Shown: piece by piece, positions 10,401-22,311 of the stretch
How positions within the stretch are numbered: the first letter of the stretch is position 1
Layout: every line of letters begins with the position of its first letter
Source of the DNA: Hortaea werneckii
Taxonomy: Eukaryota > Ascomycota > Dothideomycetes > Mycosphaerellales > Teratosphaeriaceae
Reading direction: 5' to 3'
DNA length: 64,000 nucleotides
Assembly (NCBI GenBank): GCA_037044905.1
Contig: JBAOKB010000074.1
Coordinates: 310,001 to 374,000 of the forward strand
Translations under genes and position numbers: made by a program
The notes under the pieces: generated by a model
The model's input: the letters and a program-made list of their open reading frames with translations, nothing else
The model's database searches: none
What the model was told of the DNA's origin: nothing

Positions 10401-11922
10401 CCTATGTCGTCCAGTGCAACCAGACCTACCAAGGCATCGTAGGCCTGGCTACTTACGAATCGAGTCCCGAAGATTGCATTAGTGCATGTAGTGCCAATTC
10501 CCAATGCCTTGGCGTAGGCTATGATACAAGTGACGGGGAGTGTGACGAGTACTATGGGGTATTTTGGCCCAGCGTCATGACCATGCATTTACCGATCTCG
10601 TTGCTGACCTTGTCTTCTAGTACGCTCCCAACAGTGGTGACCAATCGCCCACCGTCGTCTTCGCGCAGCTTCTAGGCAGAGCATTTTTAGTATTTGGCAC
10701 AAGTAGAACGAGGACGACCACGACACCGATATCCACGCTTTACGTTTCAGCATCGGCCGTAACAACTGCTTCGCCATCAGGTTCAGCGTTCAGTAGCACC
10801 ATGGCGTCTGAAGTGTTCTCCAGCGATGTCAAAACAACATTCTCAAGTTCTGTGAGCTCCCGTTCGGACAGGTCAGTTCCAACTTCTACAGATCAAATGA
10901 CAGCGTCACCTGTTAGTATTGCAACGACTGCATCGTCGAACACATCAGACTCTCAAGATGATGCATCACGCTCTGGATTTACAGAGACGCCATCGTCCTC
11001 TAATAGCGTCACAGATACAGAATCTGTATCAAGAAACATTGCTGGGCGCTATTCAACAAGTTCATCATCCCCCGTGGAAACAGCTAATTTCAAACCTTCG
11101 GAAGGGCGCTACATCAGCACCGGCATCGGCATCAACAGGCTCGTCAACCTTCAGCAGACACAACCAAGGATCGGTTCTCAACGGCTATTACGTCGTCGGC
11201 GACATCAACGTCCACAAACTGGTCGATCTCTGGGAACAAAACTACATCTGAGCCAGCAACGCGCGCTACATCGCCCTATCATGAATCCTCCAGCGCCTCA
11301 GCCGCCATTTGTCCTTCATTTGATGACCGTAACTTGAGAAACGCTGAAGGGACTTCCTACACGATTCAGTGTGATACCACCTATTCTGGACAAGAAATCT
11401 CTACGAATACAAATGCAAAGAGAGCCACTTACGACTTTTATTCCTGTACAGCTCTTTGCGACAGGACTGCAGGGTGCAAGGCAATCAACATTCGACCTGA
11501 AGGGACAGTGCATTCTTTACAGCTCGATTCAGAGCTCTCGATACAGTGCCGGCACTACTGGTGCATACAAACAGGATGCGCTTGCCAGCTTTGATGGATA
11601 TCAAACAAGCAGCCTCGACTCAAGTTCAGTACAGCGCCCATCTGTATCCGCTACATCAGACTCGTCTATGGGCCTCGCCTCGTCTTCACCTACCTCAGTG
11701 CCTACTAACAACCTCCAAAGTCTGCCTTCCACGAGTCCAGCCCTGGTTATCACAATTTTCGTGACACCGTCTACCTGTCAGCCACCGAGTACGATCTTCG
11801 TGCACACGTCGACTACGTATACAACTCAGACTCGGACCATTGTCGTCTCGGCCGACCAGATGCATCAGCAGACATTTGCATCTAATACTACTATGAATGC
11901 GGACAGAGCTCCGCAACGGTGA

Positions 11923-12694
11923 GATTCATGGGAAAATCTTTCCAGAAACGGTAGAAGATGGGGTCAGTGACCGAAGAAGGGGGGTGTCAAGCACCGAAGA
12001 AGCTTGTCAGCTCTTCCGGAGGCAGGATTTTCACGTGGTCACATATGATCATAGGGACCCGCGATGAACAGAGTGTTTCGGATGTGACAGGATGTCTCAA
12101 GATATGTCGGAAGTCCAGAGTCAGTTTCCTGACTCCTGGAGTGGATTGACGAAGAGTTAGGAGGACTGGCAGAAGGGTATGGCCAGGAATACTCGCGGCA
12201 ATGAGTTACAAACTAATAGATCGTGTCCCAAATTCTTCTGGACACGATCGCATTGTAGATCGACAAGCCTCGCACATATACACTGTAGATTAATAGAAAT
12301 CATCAAACACCCACCGAGCTGAACTATGCAGTTTCAACTTGTCAATCAAAGCGGTCTGGACAACACGTATTCATTAATAGAACTCCTTTCTCGGGCGACT
12401 GGAGCGCTTTACAATACCTATGTTTACATGACCTGAAGTCGGAGAAATGGAGCTCGCCATTTACCCGGTGGGTGAGATGCATGACCCAGAAGCAGCACCA
12501 CTTTGCACTTCGGTACTTTTGCAATGACCTGCCGAACTGGGTAGGAGGTAAGCTATATATTGTTCCGAAGCTGCTGGAAGTCAATATAAAATAGCCTAAG
12601 GTTGGTAAAAGAAATATATACTAACAAATATATAATCCGCCTGTTGATGCAACGAGAGCAAATTCAGAAACCAACCCCAGGATTATGAGCAGTC
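11923..12694. other. Intergenic with eroded mucin-gene tail
   Basis: The first ~230 bp keep fragments in shifting frames that resemble a further PAN-like Cys module (EEACQLF, TGCLKIC), so the ancestral gene probably extended to about 12150. The rest is AT-rich near 12590-12640, holds the hairpin at 12219-12249, and shows no gene before the CE15 remnant. Confidence 0.35.
12219..12249. repeat. 10-bp perfect inverted repeat (hairpin)
   Basis: GATCGTGTCC at 12219-12228 is mirrored by GGACACGATC at 12240-12249, leaving an 11-nt loop. It lies in the noncoding stretch between the two broken genes. It could be a chance hairpin, an RNA 3'-end structure or a remnant of a mobile element end; no target duplication or transposase is seen nearby. 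Confidence 0.6.
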
Positions 12695-13947
12695 ATGTTG
12701 CTCACGTATAGCACGTTGTTTGGCTTTTGCCTTGGAGCAGGCCAGCTTGGTAGGTCAACCTTCAAGACGCGAATGGCGGGCAAGATATGCTAATAGGTCA
12801 TGCTTTACAGCTTCTGCCTGGTCGCATGGCTCTAGATGCCCGCCAACCCCACATGACATTGTCTTGAAGAATATTCAGACCTCCCGGACCCTTTCAAGTT
12901 CGAAAACGGCTGGCACGTACACACGCAAGAGCAGTGGACATGTCGTCGCAAAGAATTGATTCATCTCTTTCAACGCTACGAGCTAGGTGATCTGCCTGGA
13001 CCACCCGAGTACGCATCGACGGCCTTATGATGCTGGTAACCTTACCATTACTACTGGCAACGGGGGAAACCAAATCAGCTTCAGCGTCAATGTATCTGTC
13101 CCAAGCAGTGGGGATGACCTGATTCCAGCCGTTATAGCATATGGTGGGTTGAGCATCCCCGTACCGACCAATGTAGCTACGATTGTCTTCGACAACTCCA
13201 GCCTTCGCCGAGCAAAATAGTCTAGCAAGCCGAGGCCAGGGGCTGTTCTACGACCTGTTCGGCGAAAATGCGACAGCGAGTGCCCTTACAGCGTGGTCGT
13301 GGGGCGTCTCGCGCATCATTGATGCCTTAGAAGCTAATCCCCAGATTGGGATTGACCCGAAGAAACTTGCGATTACAGGATGCAGCCGCAACGGCAAAGG
13401 CGCTCTGGTCGCTGGAGCTTTTGAAGACCGCCTAGCTCTCACTATACCGCAAGAGTCTGGCGCGGGCGGGTCAGCTTGCTGGAGGTTATCCGATGCGCAG
13501 CTGGAGGCTGGTCAGCAGGTACAGACTGCATCGGAGATCGTCACGGAAAACGTGTGGGAGTCTGTCGAGTTCCGCCGATTCGCTAATAATACGGATCTGC
13601 TGCACTTTGATCACCATGAGTTGGCTGGACTGGTCGCACCTCGAGGCTTAGTCGTTGTGGATAATCCCGACTATGAATGGCTTGGCCCATGGAGCTCCTA
13701 TGGATGTATGCAGGCTGGTCGGCTCGTATACGAGGCACTGGGAGTCAAGGATCACATGGCATATTCTTCCGTGGGCAACCACAGCCATTGTCTATTCCCA
13801 TCAGACCGCGAGCTCCCTGACCTGATGGCCTATTATGACAGGTTTCTTCTCGGCAGACGGGCGGATACCGACTTCTTCTACAGTACAGCCAACATCACCT
13901 TTGACCTCTCTGAGTGGGTTAATTGGAAGGTGCCTCAGCTGTGTTGA
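12695..13947 (+). pseudogene. CE15 glucuronoyl methylesterase (Cip2-like), frame-disrupted
   Basis: CE15 enzymes are secreted and cleave the ester between lignin and the 4-O-methylglucuronic acid of xylan. A signal peptide starts at 12695 (MLLTYSTLFGFCLGAGQL). A clean intron at 12750-12810 leads in phase to ASAWSHGSRCPPTPHDIVLKN. The family sequence then continues in other frames: DLPDPFKFENGW...CRRKELIHLFQRYELGDLPGPP, AGNLTITTGNGG...AVIAYGGLSIPVP, and FAEQNSLASRGQGLFYDLFG to the stop. The catalytic Ser motif GCSRNGKGALVAG and the His motif SVGNHSHCLFPSD are intact, as is HFDHHELAGLVAPRG. The frame changes at ~12878, ~13028 and ~13200 without splice sites. So the full family length is present but at least three indels break it. 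The alternative is sequencing error, which is less likely because nearby long genes are clean. Confidence 0.75.
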
Positions 13948-15291
13948 AAAGTGAGGATGCTGAAAAGGTGTATTTAGCGGCGTGTCGAGGGTCAATTGAG
14001 CTTCGGCGTACGTTCTAGCGCCCTGAATTGCACCAAAAGTGCACTTTCAAAATTAAACAACATCAATCTCGTTGCCCTCGTTCTCATACGCAAACCATTG
14101 TGTTTGTATGGTCTCTAGTGCTGTTGCCACCATGCCTTATCTGGGGTGATGCTAGACATGCTCGCCCGCCCCGATTGGAAGTAAGTAGTTGACAACTTTG
14201 TTGCAAACAGCCCCATCTGACGTTCTCATGGAGCATTTTCAGGCAGTGCCGACGCAGAAGAGTATTATCTCTTTAAATACGTGCTGGTAAACTGCTGCTG
14301 TAGGGGGATGTCGGTATACCAGACAAGCACAGGAAGAACCGGGGATTCGGAGTCGTCGGGCATTGAGAGCGAGCGGGCCGACAGTACTAGCGCGTGCATC
14401 TCGCGAGTCGCGACCGGGAGGCAGGCGGCCTGGTTAAGTTTAGGAGGCCTGATCTTAATGAGCGCCAGCTGCAATAACGACGAAGCCTACTCAGCCTTCC
14501 ACGGGTACTGGGAAGCCTGTCGCCATGACTTATCACCGGCAGACCTTCGTCCTCATAGCGAGCTATTCCGATGCGGGAAAGGACCCGAAGTGCAGAATCA
14601 TTCACTGGAATATAGGAGGTGTCTGTCGTAGAAGGAGTCGCGGTTGAGTCCAGCCAGCGGAAAGTAGACTGGGTACGACCGCTTACACTCGGCCCGGAGA
14701 AAGGTTGGCATACGGCAAAGCTGTGGCGTTAGGTATTAACGAACAGAAAACAACGCATACCTTACGAGTCACGACGTAGGCGCCGGAAATGGCGCAGTGG
14801 ATATGGAAGGCGATTTACGGCTGCTCATAGACCTTACCATTGTCAAGATTATGGGATTGCTGCAGTCAATGCAGTTTGGATGTCATTCTTCTCCCTCAGC
14901 AAGTGCAACTGACAAGCCGGTTCTGGCAGGACTTGGCACGACGTAAGATCCCCTGCATGTGAAGTCAGTGCAGGTCACCGGCAGGCGAAGCGAATCGCAA
15001 GCACAAGACTAAGCAAACTCTGTGGCAAATAGGAAGTAGCGGGCGGGTCGATGGCTTCACTCTAGTGCATCCTTGCCCGTTGTGCACTGGCTCACCCACG
15101 GCAGGCAGACCAGCCTGTGCACTGCTCAACCCGCTGTTACAGCGTAGTGGTGCGTGGCTAGCAATGTGTTCGTGTTACGCCGACATAGTCAGCAGTCCTT
15201 CAGCGTACACCGTGTCGATGCGTCTGGACGACATCTCGACCCTTTGCTGCAGGTAGCCCGGCCCAGTACAGACACGCAGGGAGGTCTTGCA
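13948..15291. other. Gene-poor stretch
   Basis: About 1.3 kb with no recognisable gene. The longest frame (14281-14631, 116 codons) is Ser/Cys-rich without a domain or signal peptide. I saw no transposon ends. The last few hundred bases should contain the promoter of the DUF3405 gene; an open frame runs from 15154 into that gene but probably precedes the true start. Confidence 0.4.
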
Positions 15292-17163
15292 ATGCACGCG
15301 CTTGCAGCCCGGCCGCGGTGGTTGATTGTCATCGTCGCCTTCGCCATCTCCACCACATGTCTGTACTTCTTCTGGCAATCGCCCCAGATTACTCTCCACA
15401 AACCTCCGCCTTCGGTGGAATCTGAAAGGCCTGGTTTACTACGCTCCTACGACAGCTTGTCGCGACTTGGTCCCAAAGCGGCGTGCAAGGGTCCTGGAGG
15501 CTATGAAGCTGACTATCCGCACTCTGTCTTTGACCTGCCGAATGTGACTTACCCAACTCCGACTATCGGCTCATTCGAAGCAGTTGGCTTGGAAGAATCC
15601 TGGCTGACCATTGATCAACGCTATGGCCCCTATGGCTACGGAGAGGAAGACAAGGCGTACGCTTACCCGCGCGTAGATTGGGACGCAGTTGACTGGGGTC
15701 AGCTGCAATCAGATTGCTTCAAGGCGAACGAAGAGGCCTACGGCTACCCTGCGTCTAACCTGAGCGAACCGAGGTTTCGCAATGTGAAGGATGCTGAAGT
15801 GCCTGCACCACCGCGCTCCAAGACCGGCAGACAGGCCATCATCTTGAGGACGTGGAGCACATATGAATATCATCCCGAAGACATGTGGAATATTCGCTCG
15901 CTAATCTCCGAGGCTGCTCTTGCTACAGGCGCTGAGTATCGAGTCTTCTTGCTCGTCGACATGAAATGCGAGAATTGCAGCGACATCTACACCAACACGA
16001 CGTCCTACGAAGAGGCTCTGACCGCATCGGTACCCGCCGAGTTTCGAAACATCGCCGTACTGTTTCATCCGGATCTGCAGCACAGCTGGTATGAGAAGAT
16101 CGATGATTACAGGTATGCTGGGCGCTCTTGAAATACTTAGCAGTAAATGACTTCTAACAACTTCGCAAGGCCTATGTTCCAGATCATGCAGCCCCTCCAG
16201 CTCTTCGCGCACTTCTATCCGGAGTACGATCATTTCTGGCAGTTTGAGATGGATGCCAGATTTCTCGGGCATGTGGGGAAAATGCTCCGCGCTTTCGATG
16301 CCTTCTCAAGGAAACAGCCCTTGAAACAGGCACCGGAGCGTGCTTCGTGGGCCTATATGCCCAAAGTCCACGGATCGTACGACCATTTTATGGCCATGGT
16401 GGATAAAGGGCTAAAAGGTGATGCGACGATCTGGGGTCCTGAAAAAGTCGAGCTCATTGACCCCATTGGCCCTAAACCTCCTGTCAAGGATCCAAAGCAA
16501 GATCCCTTCGAGTGGGGCGTAGGCCAAGATGCGGATCTGCTGCTCTTCGGCACCCTCAACGATGTCCGCCGCTTCGAGAGTGGGAACGATTGGGTCTTCA
16601 ACGGTTACCTTAAGGGCGGTCTCCGTGGCGAATACCCGCGCTACATGTCAGTCCCTGCGCAAGCCCGCGCGTCCTGGGATCTTCTCGAAGCAGTCCACGT
16701 GGCGCAGCACAAGAAAGGGCTCGCGATCGCTAGCGAAGCAACACTGCCCTCTTTCGCGATATGGAACGGACTTAAAGTTATAGGATTGCCGACACCGAAG
16801 TTCCAGTTCCCAGAGCGTGATATCTGGGAGTTAAACCATGTGCAGAATGGCGGATTTCCGTCCCTGATGAAGGATGGCTTCGCCTATGGACCTGGAAAGT
16901 ACCGCGGCAGCTCATTCGCCTTCTTCTCTCGCCCGCTAAGTTTCGATTGGTGGAGCTCCCTATGCGACCCGATCTTCGAACGCTGGATGAAGTTGCCGTA
17001 CGGGAAGAGCAGAGAAGATCGTCTGGTCCATGACCATCCGGAGTACGTCGAGGTCCCGAATGAGATGCCGTTCTTCATGCAAGAGGTTGACGGCGAGGTC
17101 TATGTGCCGAACATTATGCTGCACCCGAGGAAAAGTAACAGTTATCGAGCGCCTGAGAAGTGA
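15292..17163 (+). CDS. DUF3405 family type II membrane protein
   Basis: Two exons, 15292-16112 and 16170-17163, with intron 16113-16169 (donor GTATGC, TTCTAAC branch, CGCAAG acceptor) splitting an Arg codon. The product is ~604 residues. I start at ATG 15292 because a single membrane anchor (WLIVIVAFAISTTCLYFFW) follows nine residues later. The frame is open to 15154, but that would bury the anchor. The body carries the DUF3405 hallmarks: AIILRTWSTYEYHPEDMWNIRSLI, a following VFLLVDMKC, then FQIMQPLQLFAHFYPEYDHFW-QFEMDARFLGH and later DADLLLFGTLNDV. The luminal, glycosyltransferase-like appearance (short cytosolic tail, one TM, acidic D-x-D-like spots) suggests a Golgi or secretory role, but the family has no established reaction. 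N-glycosylation sequons occur in exon 1. Confidence 0.85.
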
Positions 17164-18388
17164 GGACACAGCACTCGAACGGGAAAAGGAACGCATTTGA
17201 TTGGGATAGAAATCTGCAACATGGAAAGTGTCAGCAGCAGGTGGTTTGTCAGCCACAGATGCTCATTACTGGCGGTTTTACGATGCCGGGGCTCTCACCG
17301 CTCTTTGCCCCTTTTGGTGCCAACGACCGAAGCTGAGACCCGACAGGAGAAGAAAGTCTGCGGTTGTGATTGGAATAGTCACGGCATTGCATGCCTTGTG
17401 TGAGGTGCTCAAAAAGACCTAAGGGCCGTCATAGGTCCCGCCATAAACGCATTGCAGGGGTAGAGCTCGTACACTTGATTCTCCTTGAGTGTGCAGTCAA
17501 AACTATGAGCCGATGTGTTGAGAGGGGAGATATGGCTGAGGAGGGCTGTTGCCGGGCATTCTAAGCCATGGCCGAAATGTGCATACGTAGTATCGATCTA
17601 TAGGGACACATAAAGCAAAGCCGTATTGGCTCTAAAGTTGATTCGTCAAGTGGCTGTGTTGTCGGACATGCCCGTACAGGCTGGTTTATGGAAGGTCAAT
17701 TTTCAGAGGGCCCGGATCCCGTTCAAGCTATGTAGCTCCTATGAAAAGCCCTTGCGCGTTGGTGTGGTATTGACGATTTTCCCTTGCAGCAGCTCTCGTA
17801 CCTCGTATGTCGCAGGGTTACGTTAAGCCACACTGGAAAAGGGTCCGCATTCAATGCTTGTGGAGGCGTCATGCTTATCTAAGCAGATCGCAAGTCAATC
17901 TGTAACAGCGCTGCCTGGGCAAGCGTGTGCAGACCATCTGCCACCTTGGTAGATCAAGTTCACACTCTTGTAATATCTCACGAAGACGCGCGCGAAGATG
18001 CTGTGCAGGCGCCCGGTACGCTGCGTGCGACACTTGCCCTACCTGCAGTGAAGGGATGCAGGCAATCTCGCAAAAGCTCGCATTCGTTCTTTTTTGGCCA
18101 ACGGCGAAGACTGTCCGTACCGGAATCCTGTCTTTCCGATGCTGCAGCCTTCTTGGCGAACTGGTACCCAGACTTTCTAGGCTGCGAGATACGACGACCC
18201 TTTCTGTTATGCTTTGTTAAAAGGGCGGGGAGTGCCTCCATCGATGTCATCTCTATTCTCTATTCCAAACGATCTTCAGTACACGCTCTTTCTGTCTATA
18301 TTGTTTCCACCTTGACTGACTATCATCTCTGTTCATCTCTTTTCATTCCTGCAGCGTAACGAGCGTTTCTTCAAGTAAACCTTCAAAT
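17164..18388. other. Intergenic; promoter region of the ABC transporter
   Basis: About 1.2 kb without a supported gene. The last ~170 bp before ATG 18389 are pyrimidine-rich (repeated CTCTATTC, CATCTCTTTTCATTCCTGCAG), typical of the leader of a well-expressed fungal gene. The CTGCAG just upstream could be the end of a 5' UTR intron. Confidence 0.4.
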
Positions 18389-21300
18389 ATGGGCTTCCTG
18401 AAGAGGGCCAAAAAGAAAGACGATACCGAAAAGGAAGACCCCGAGAAGCAATCTGGCTCGGATTCAGAAAGTGGCAGCGAGCCGACGCAAGATGACTTTA
18501 CCAAAGCCGGTCTCTCTGAGACCCAGGCACAGATCCTGAAGGACCAGACCGGATATCCCAACGAAGCGAAGGCGACCATGTTCTCGGCTTATCGGTATGC
18601 CAGCCCCGCCGAGTTCGTGCTGGTCGCCATTAGTGCAATATGTTCCATTGCCGCGGGTGTGGTCATGCCGCTCATGATCATTGTATTTGGTCAACTGGTC
18701 GGTGACCTCAGCAATGGTTCTTCTGCTACCCTCGGAGCAGCAGCAGGGTCCAACATCGCGAGCAACCAGCGCATCCTGTACCTGATTTACCTCGCCATTG
18801 CTTCGTTCGGTTTGGAGTGGATTGCGACCGCAGGATGGCAGCACACGGGTCGACGGATAGCGCGAAAGGTGCGAGAAGAGTATCTGCTGGCTCTGCTGAA
18901 GCAGAATATCGGCTTCTTCGACAACTTCGGTGCCGGCAAGATGACTTCCCACATCACCTCAGACATGAACGCGATTCAGGAGGCCATTTCTGAGAAAATT
19001 GGATTGACGCTCTCTACCACGGCTACTGTGGTTGGCGCTTTCATCGTTGGATTTATTCAGTACTGGGCTTTGGCTCTGATCTTGTCCTCCAGCCTACTCG
19101 CAATTCTGCTCTTGATGGGGCTGGTCTCTGTACCACTGCAGAAGAGTGGCAAGAAGGCTGGCGAAGGGTCTTCTGAGGCTGCCACTGTAGCCGAGGAGGC
19201 ATTCAGTGCCATCAAGACCGTACTCGCTTTGAACATGCAGGAACGTATGAAGGATCGCTACGATGGGCCGACATCTGTGGCTGAGAAATGGAGCGGGAAG
19301 GCCAAGACATACACTGGAATGATGCTTGCTATCATGATGTGGATTGTCAACCTCATGTACGGTCTGGCCTTTTGGCAAGGATCACGATTTCAAGATTCTG
19401 GCAATGTGGACATTGCTGCCATCATCATCACACTCTTGGCAATTATGACGGGCTCTTTCTCCGTGGCCATGATTGCTCCCAACTTCCAGGCGTTCAACGC
19501 AGGCACGACTGCGGCCGCGACTATCTTCCGTTCGATCGATAGGCCCTCGCCCATTGACTCGTCGGTCACAGGTGGATTGGATGCAAGCAACATTCGCGGA
19601 GAGATCGACTTCCAGAACGTGCGACACGTCTATCCCTCGCGAGTGACGACCAACGCCCTTACGAACTACAGTCTTCATATTCCGGCTGGAAAGTCGACCG
19701 CACTCGTTGGACCCAGCGGTGGTGGCAAGTCGACGGTCGTCGGGCTCTTGCAGCGATTTTACAATACTGTCGAAGGCTCGGTCACCATCGATGGTGTCCC
19801 AATCTCGGAGTACAACCTTGGAAGCCTCAGACGGCAAATCTCTGTGGTCAGCCAGGAGCCTGTGCTTTTTAGCATGAGTGTTCGTGACAATATCGCCTTC
19901 GGCCTTTCAGACGTCCAGCGTAAAGACTACTCCGAGGAGCAGGTGACCGATGCCGTTGTCAAGGCAGCGAAACAGGCTTATGCTCACGACTTCATCCTCC
20001 GACTGCCGAACTCATACAAGACCGACGTGGGAGAACGTGGCGTGTTACTCTCTGGCGGGCAAAGGCAGCGTATTGCAATTGCGCGCGCGTTAGTATCTGA
20101 CCCCAAGATTCTGCTCTTCGACGAGGCCACATCGGCACTCGACACCGAGAGCGAACGCTACGTTCAGGCTGCCATCCAAGAAGCTAGTCGACACCGCACC
20201 ACCATCATGATCGCTCATCGCTTGTCGACCATCCGAGATGCCGATATCATCGCTGTCGTTCTTGGAGGACAGGTTTGCGAGCAAGGAACCCATTCCGAAT
20301 TGCTCGCGCGAGGCGGCACCTACAAGAAGCTTGTAGATGCGCAGGCTCTGTCCAAGGATGAAGGCGAAGCGGAGCCTGATGACGTTGTCGATGAAGCTGA
20401 ATTGGCCGAGATTGACTCAGAGTCAAGGTCGGCTTCCCTTACCAAGACGCGGAGTAAGGGCTCTGGCTTGCGTCGCGCATCTACCACTCGATCTGGAGCA
20501 GACCTCGAAAAGGGCGATCCAGCCACCGACGAGGAAGAGCCTGCGAAGAAATATTCATGGTGGGACGTCATCAAGTTCCTCTACAAATACAACAAGGAAG
20601 AAAAGTGGATACTTCTCTTTGGCTGCGGATTGTCGGTCATATCTGGCGCGGTCCAACCTGTGGGTGCGGTACTGTTGCCAAGTCCATCTTTGCCATTGTG
20701 GCACCCCAGATCATCGGTCTCCCCATCAACTTCTGGGCTGGGATGTACCTTCTGGTCGGATTTGTTGCGCTGTTCTCGCTGATCGGGAGAGGGTACGCTT
20801 TCGGTATTGCTTCAGCCAAGTTGACCTCCCGCCTGCGAACGACGATCTTCCGTTTCGCCTTGCGACAAGAGGCCGAATGGTTCGATACGCCTAGTCACTC
20901 AGCTGGTGCTCTGACATCTTTGCTATCCACCGAACCCGACAATGCGGCTGGTCTATCAGGCGCGACGCTAGGTACCCTCATCGATGGAGCTGTGTGTCTC
21001 TTCGGCGGCATGATCCTGGCCCTCGCGATTGGCTGGAAGCTGGCGCTGGTCTGTATTTCGGTGGTACCGGTGATTCTCGTCAGTGGCTTCGTCAGAGTAG
21101 CACTGCTTGCCCGGTTCCAAGTCATGGCCAAGAAGACTTTCGAGGAATCTGCAGCTTCTGCTTCGGAGTATATTGCGGGCATCCGGACTGTCGCTGCTTT
21201 GTCCAAGGAGATGACCGTCTGGCACAGCTACCGCGACCAGCTTGTCGAGGCTGAGCGCAAGAGTATGAAGTGGGTCATTTTATCTTCATTCTTCTTCGCC

Positions 21301-22311
21301 ATCTCGCAGGCGTCTCAGTTCCTTATCTTCGCCCTGGTTTTCTGGTACGGAGGTCGCCTTATTGGAAGTGGAGAGTACGGGCCTCAGCAGTTCTTCATCT
21401 GCCTTGCTGCAGTCATCTTTGGCGCGCAGTCCGCTGCCAACTTCTTCGGCTTTGGCCCCGATATCACCAAAACGAAGATCGCTTCGGAGAGGCTTATTGG
21501 CTTGCTGAGCGATGACAGCACGGACGAGACGATCCTTGAGAAGAAGATCAGTGACGAAAAGCTGCAGGGCCATATCCAGCTCAAGAACGTCCACTTCTCC
21601 TATCCTGGTCGTCCTGCTGTAGTCCTCGATGGCATGGATCTGGATATACCAGCTGGTAGTTTTGTTGCGCTTGTTGGTCACTCTGGCTGTGGCAAGTCAA
21701 CAGTGATCAGTCTAGCTTCCAGACTTTACCACCCGACTTCTGGATCCATCATGATGGACGGTACTAATCTCGAAGACATGGACACCCAGACCCTGCGCAC
21801 ACAGCTTTCCGTCGTAGCTCAAGAGCCGGTATTGTTCTCCGGCACCATCCGCGAGAACTTGCTCATGGGCCTCCCTCTCAACGAAGAGGTGTCCGAAGAG
21901 CGGATCGCAAGGGCTTGCCGAGACGCCAACATCGAGAGCCTCATCTCTTCGCTTCCAGAAGGCTACAACACCGCGCTCGGCAACAAGGGCGTGCAGCTCT
22001 CCGGCGGCCAGCGACAGCGGATAGCCATCGCACGAACCCTCCTCCGTAACCCGAAGGTCCTGCTTCTCGACGAAGCAACTTCGGCACTGGACTCGGAATC
22101 GGAGCACCTAGTCCAGGAAGCTCTCGACAAGGCGTCCGAAGGCCGGACTACCATCTCCGTCGCCCACCGACTCAGCACGATCCAGAAGGCCGACAAGATC
22201 TTCGTCGTACAAGCTGGCAAGGTCGTCGAGAGCGGGACGCACTCGGAACTGCTGCACAAGAAGGGCATGTATAGCCAGTTCGTCAAGGAGCAGGATTTGG
22301 GGAGTAAATAA
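18389..22311 (+). CDS. MDR/ABCB-type full ABC exporter with one internal frameshift
   Basis: A TMD-NBD-TMD-NBD exporter of ~1,307 codons in total span, matching fungal P-glycoprotein-like pumps that export drugs or lipophilic metabolites at the plasma membrane. It starts with an acidic/basic cytosolic tail. TMD1 follows at ~60-360. NBD1 has Walker A GPSGGGKST, signature LLSGGQRQR and Walker B ILLFDEATSAL with the H-loop IAHRLST. TMD2 follows a charged linker. NBD2 has GHSGCGKST, QLSGGQRQR, VLLLDEATSAL and VAHRLST. The N-terminal frame runs to a stop at 20782. The C-terminal half continues one base out of register from ~20676, where the sequence CTGTTGCCAAG needs one more T to give the usual VLFAKSI-like start of TMD2. 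No GT-AG intron can bridge this. Every catalytic motif is intact, so it is either a very recent inactivation or a single-base sequence error. Confidence 0.88.

Larger units (their letters stand above)
4265..11922 (+). pseudogene. Giant secreted Apple/PAN plus Thr/Ser-rich mucin-like protein, frame-disrupted
   Basis: It starts MRLRAAAVSAALLVARAKA, a signal peptide. Cys-rich Apple/PAN-like modules follow at ~4430-4660 and, over introns, ~4846-5310 (NCAVCPNSNG, INCGAYNTG, RCCMDYCDG). Thr/Ser-rich stretches run to ~10290, a clear PAN module lies at ~10300-10560 (VVQCNQTYQG, EDCISACSANSQCLGVGYD), more Ser/Thr follows, and another PAN module sits at ~11300-11600 (YTIQCDTTYSG, CTALCDRTAGC). Clean introns include 4921-5065, 5214-5273 and 5610-5814, with others near 7457, 7703, 7878 and 8156-8414. 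The coding frame jumps without usable splice sites near 6520 and 6650, 9003, 10216, 11100, 11175 and 11490, and the first intron joins out of phase. Such proteins are expected in the cell wall or extracellular matrix, binding glycans or proteins; this is family inference. It is either a decaying gene or a badly assembled one. A further faint Cys-rich remnant (ending in TGCLKICRKS) lies at 11958-12149. Confidence 0.6.

Noticed and set aside
12987..13220. A separate small 77-codon gene
   Set aside because: It is the middle part of the CE15 sequence in one of its broken frames (AGNLTITTGNGG...AYGGLSIPVP).
13948..15150. A decayed transposon in the gene-poor stretch
   Set aside because: No transposase motif, terminal repeats or target duplication could be seen.
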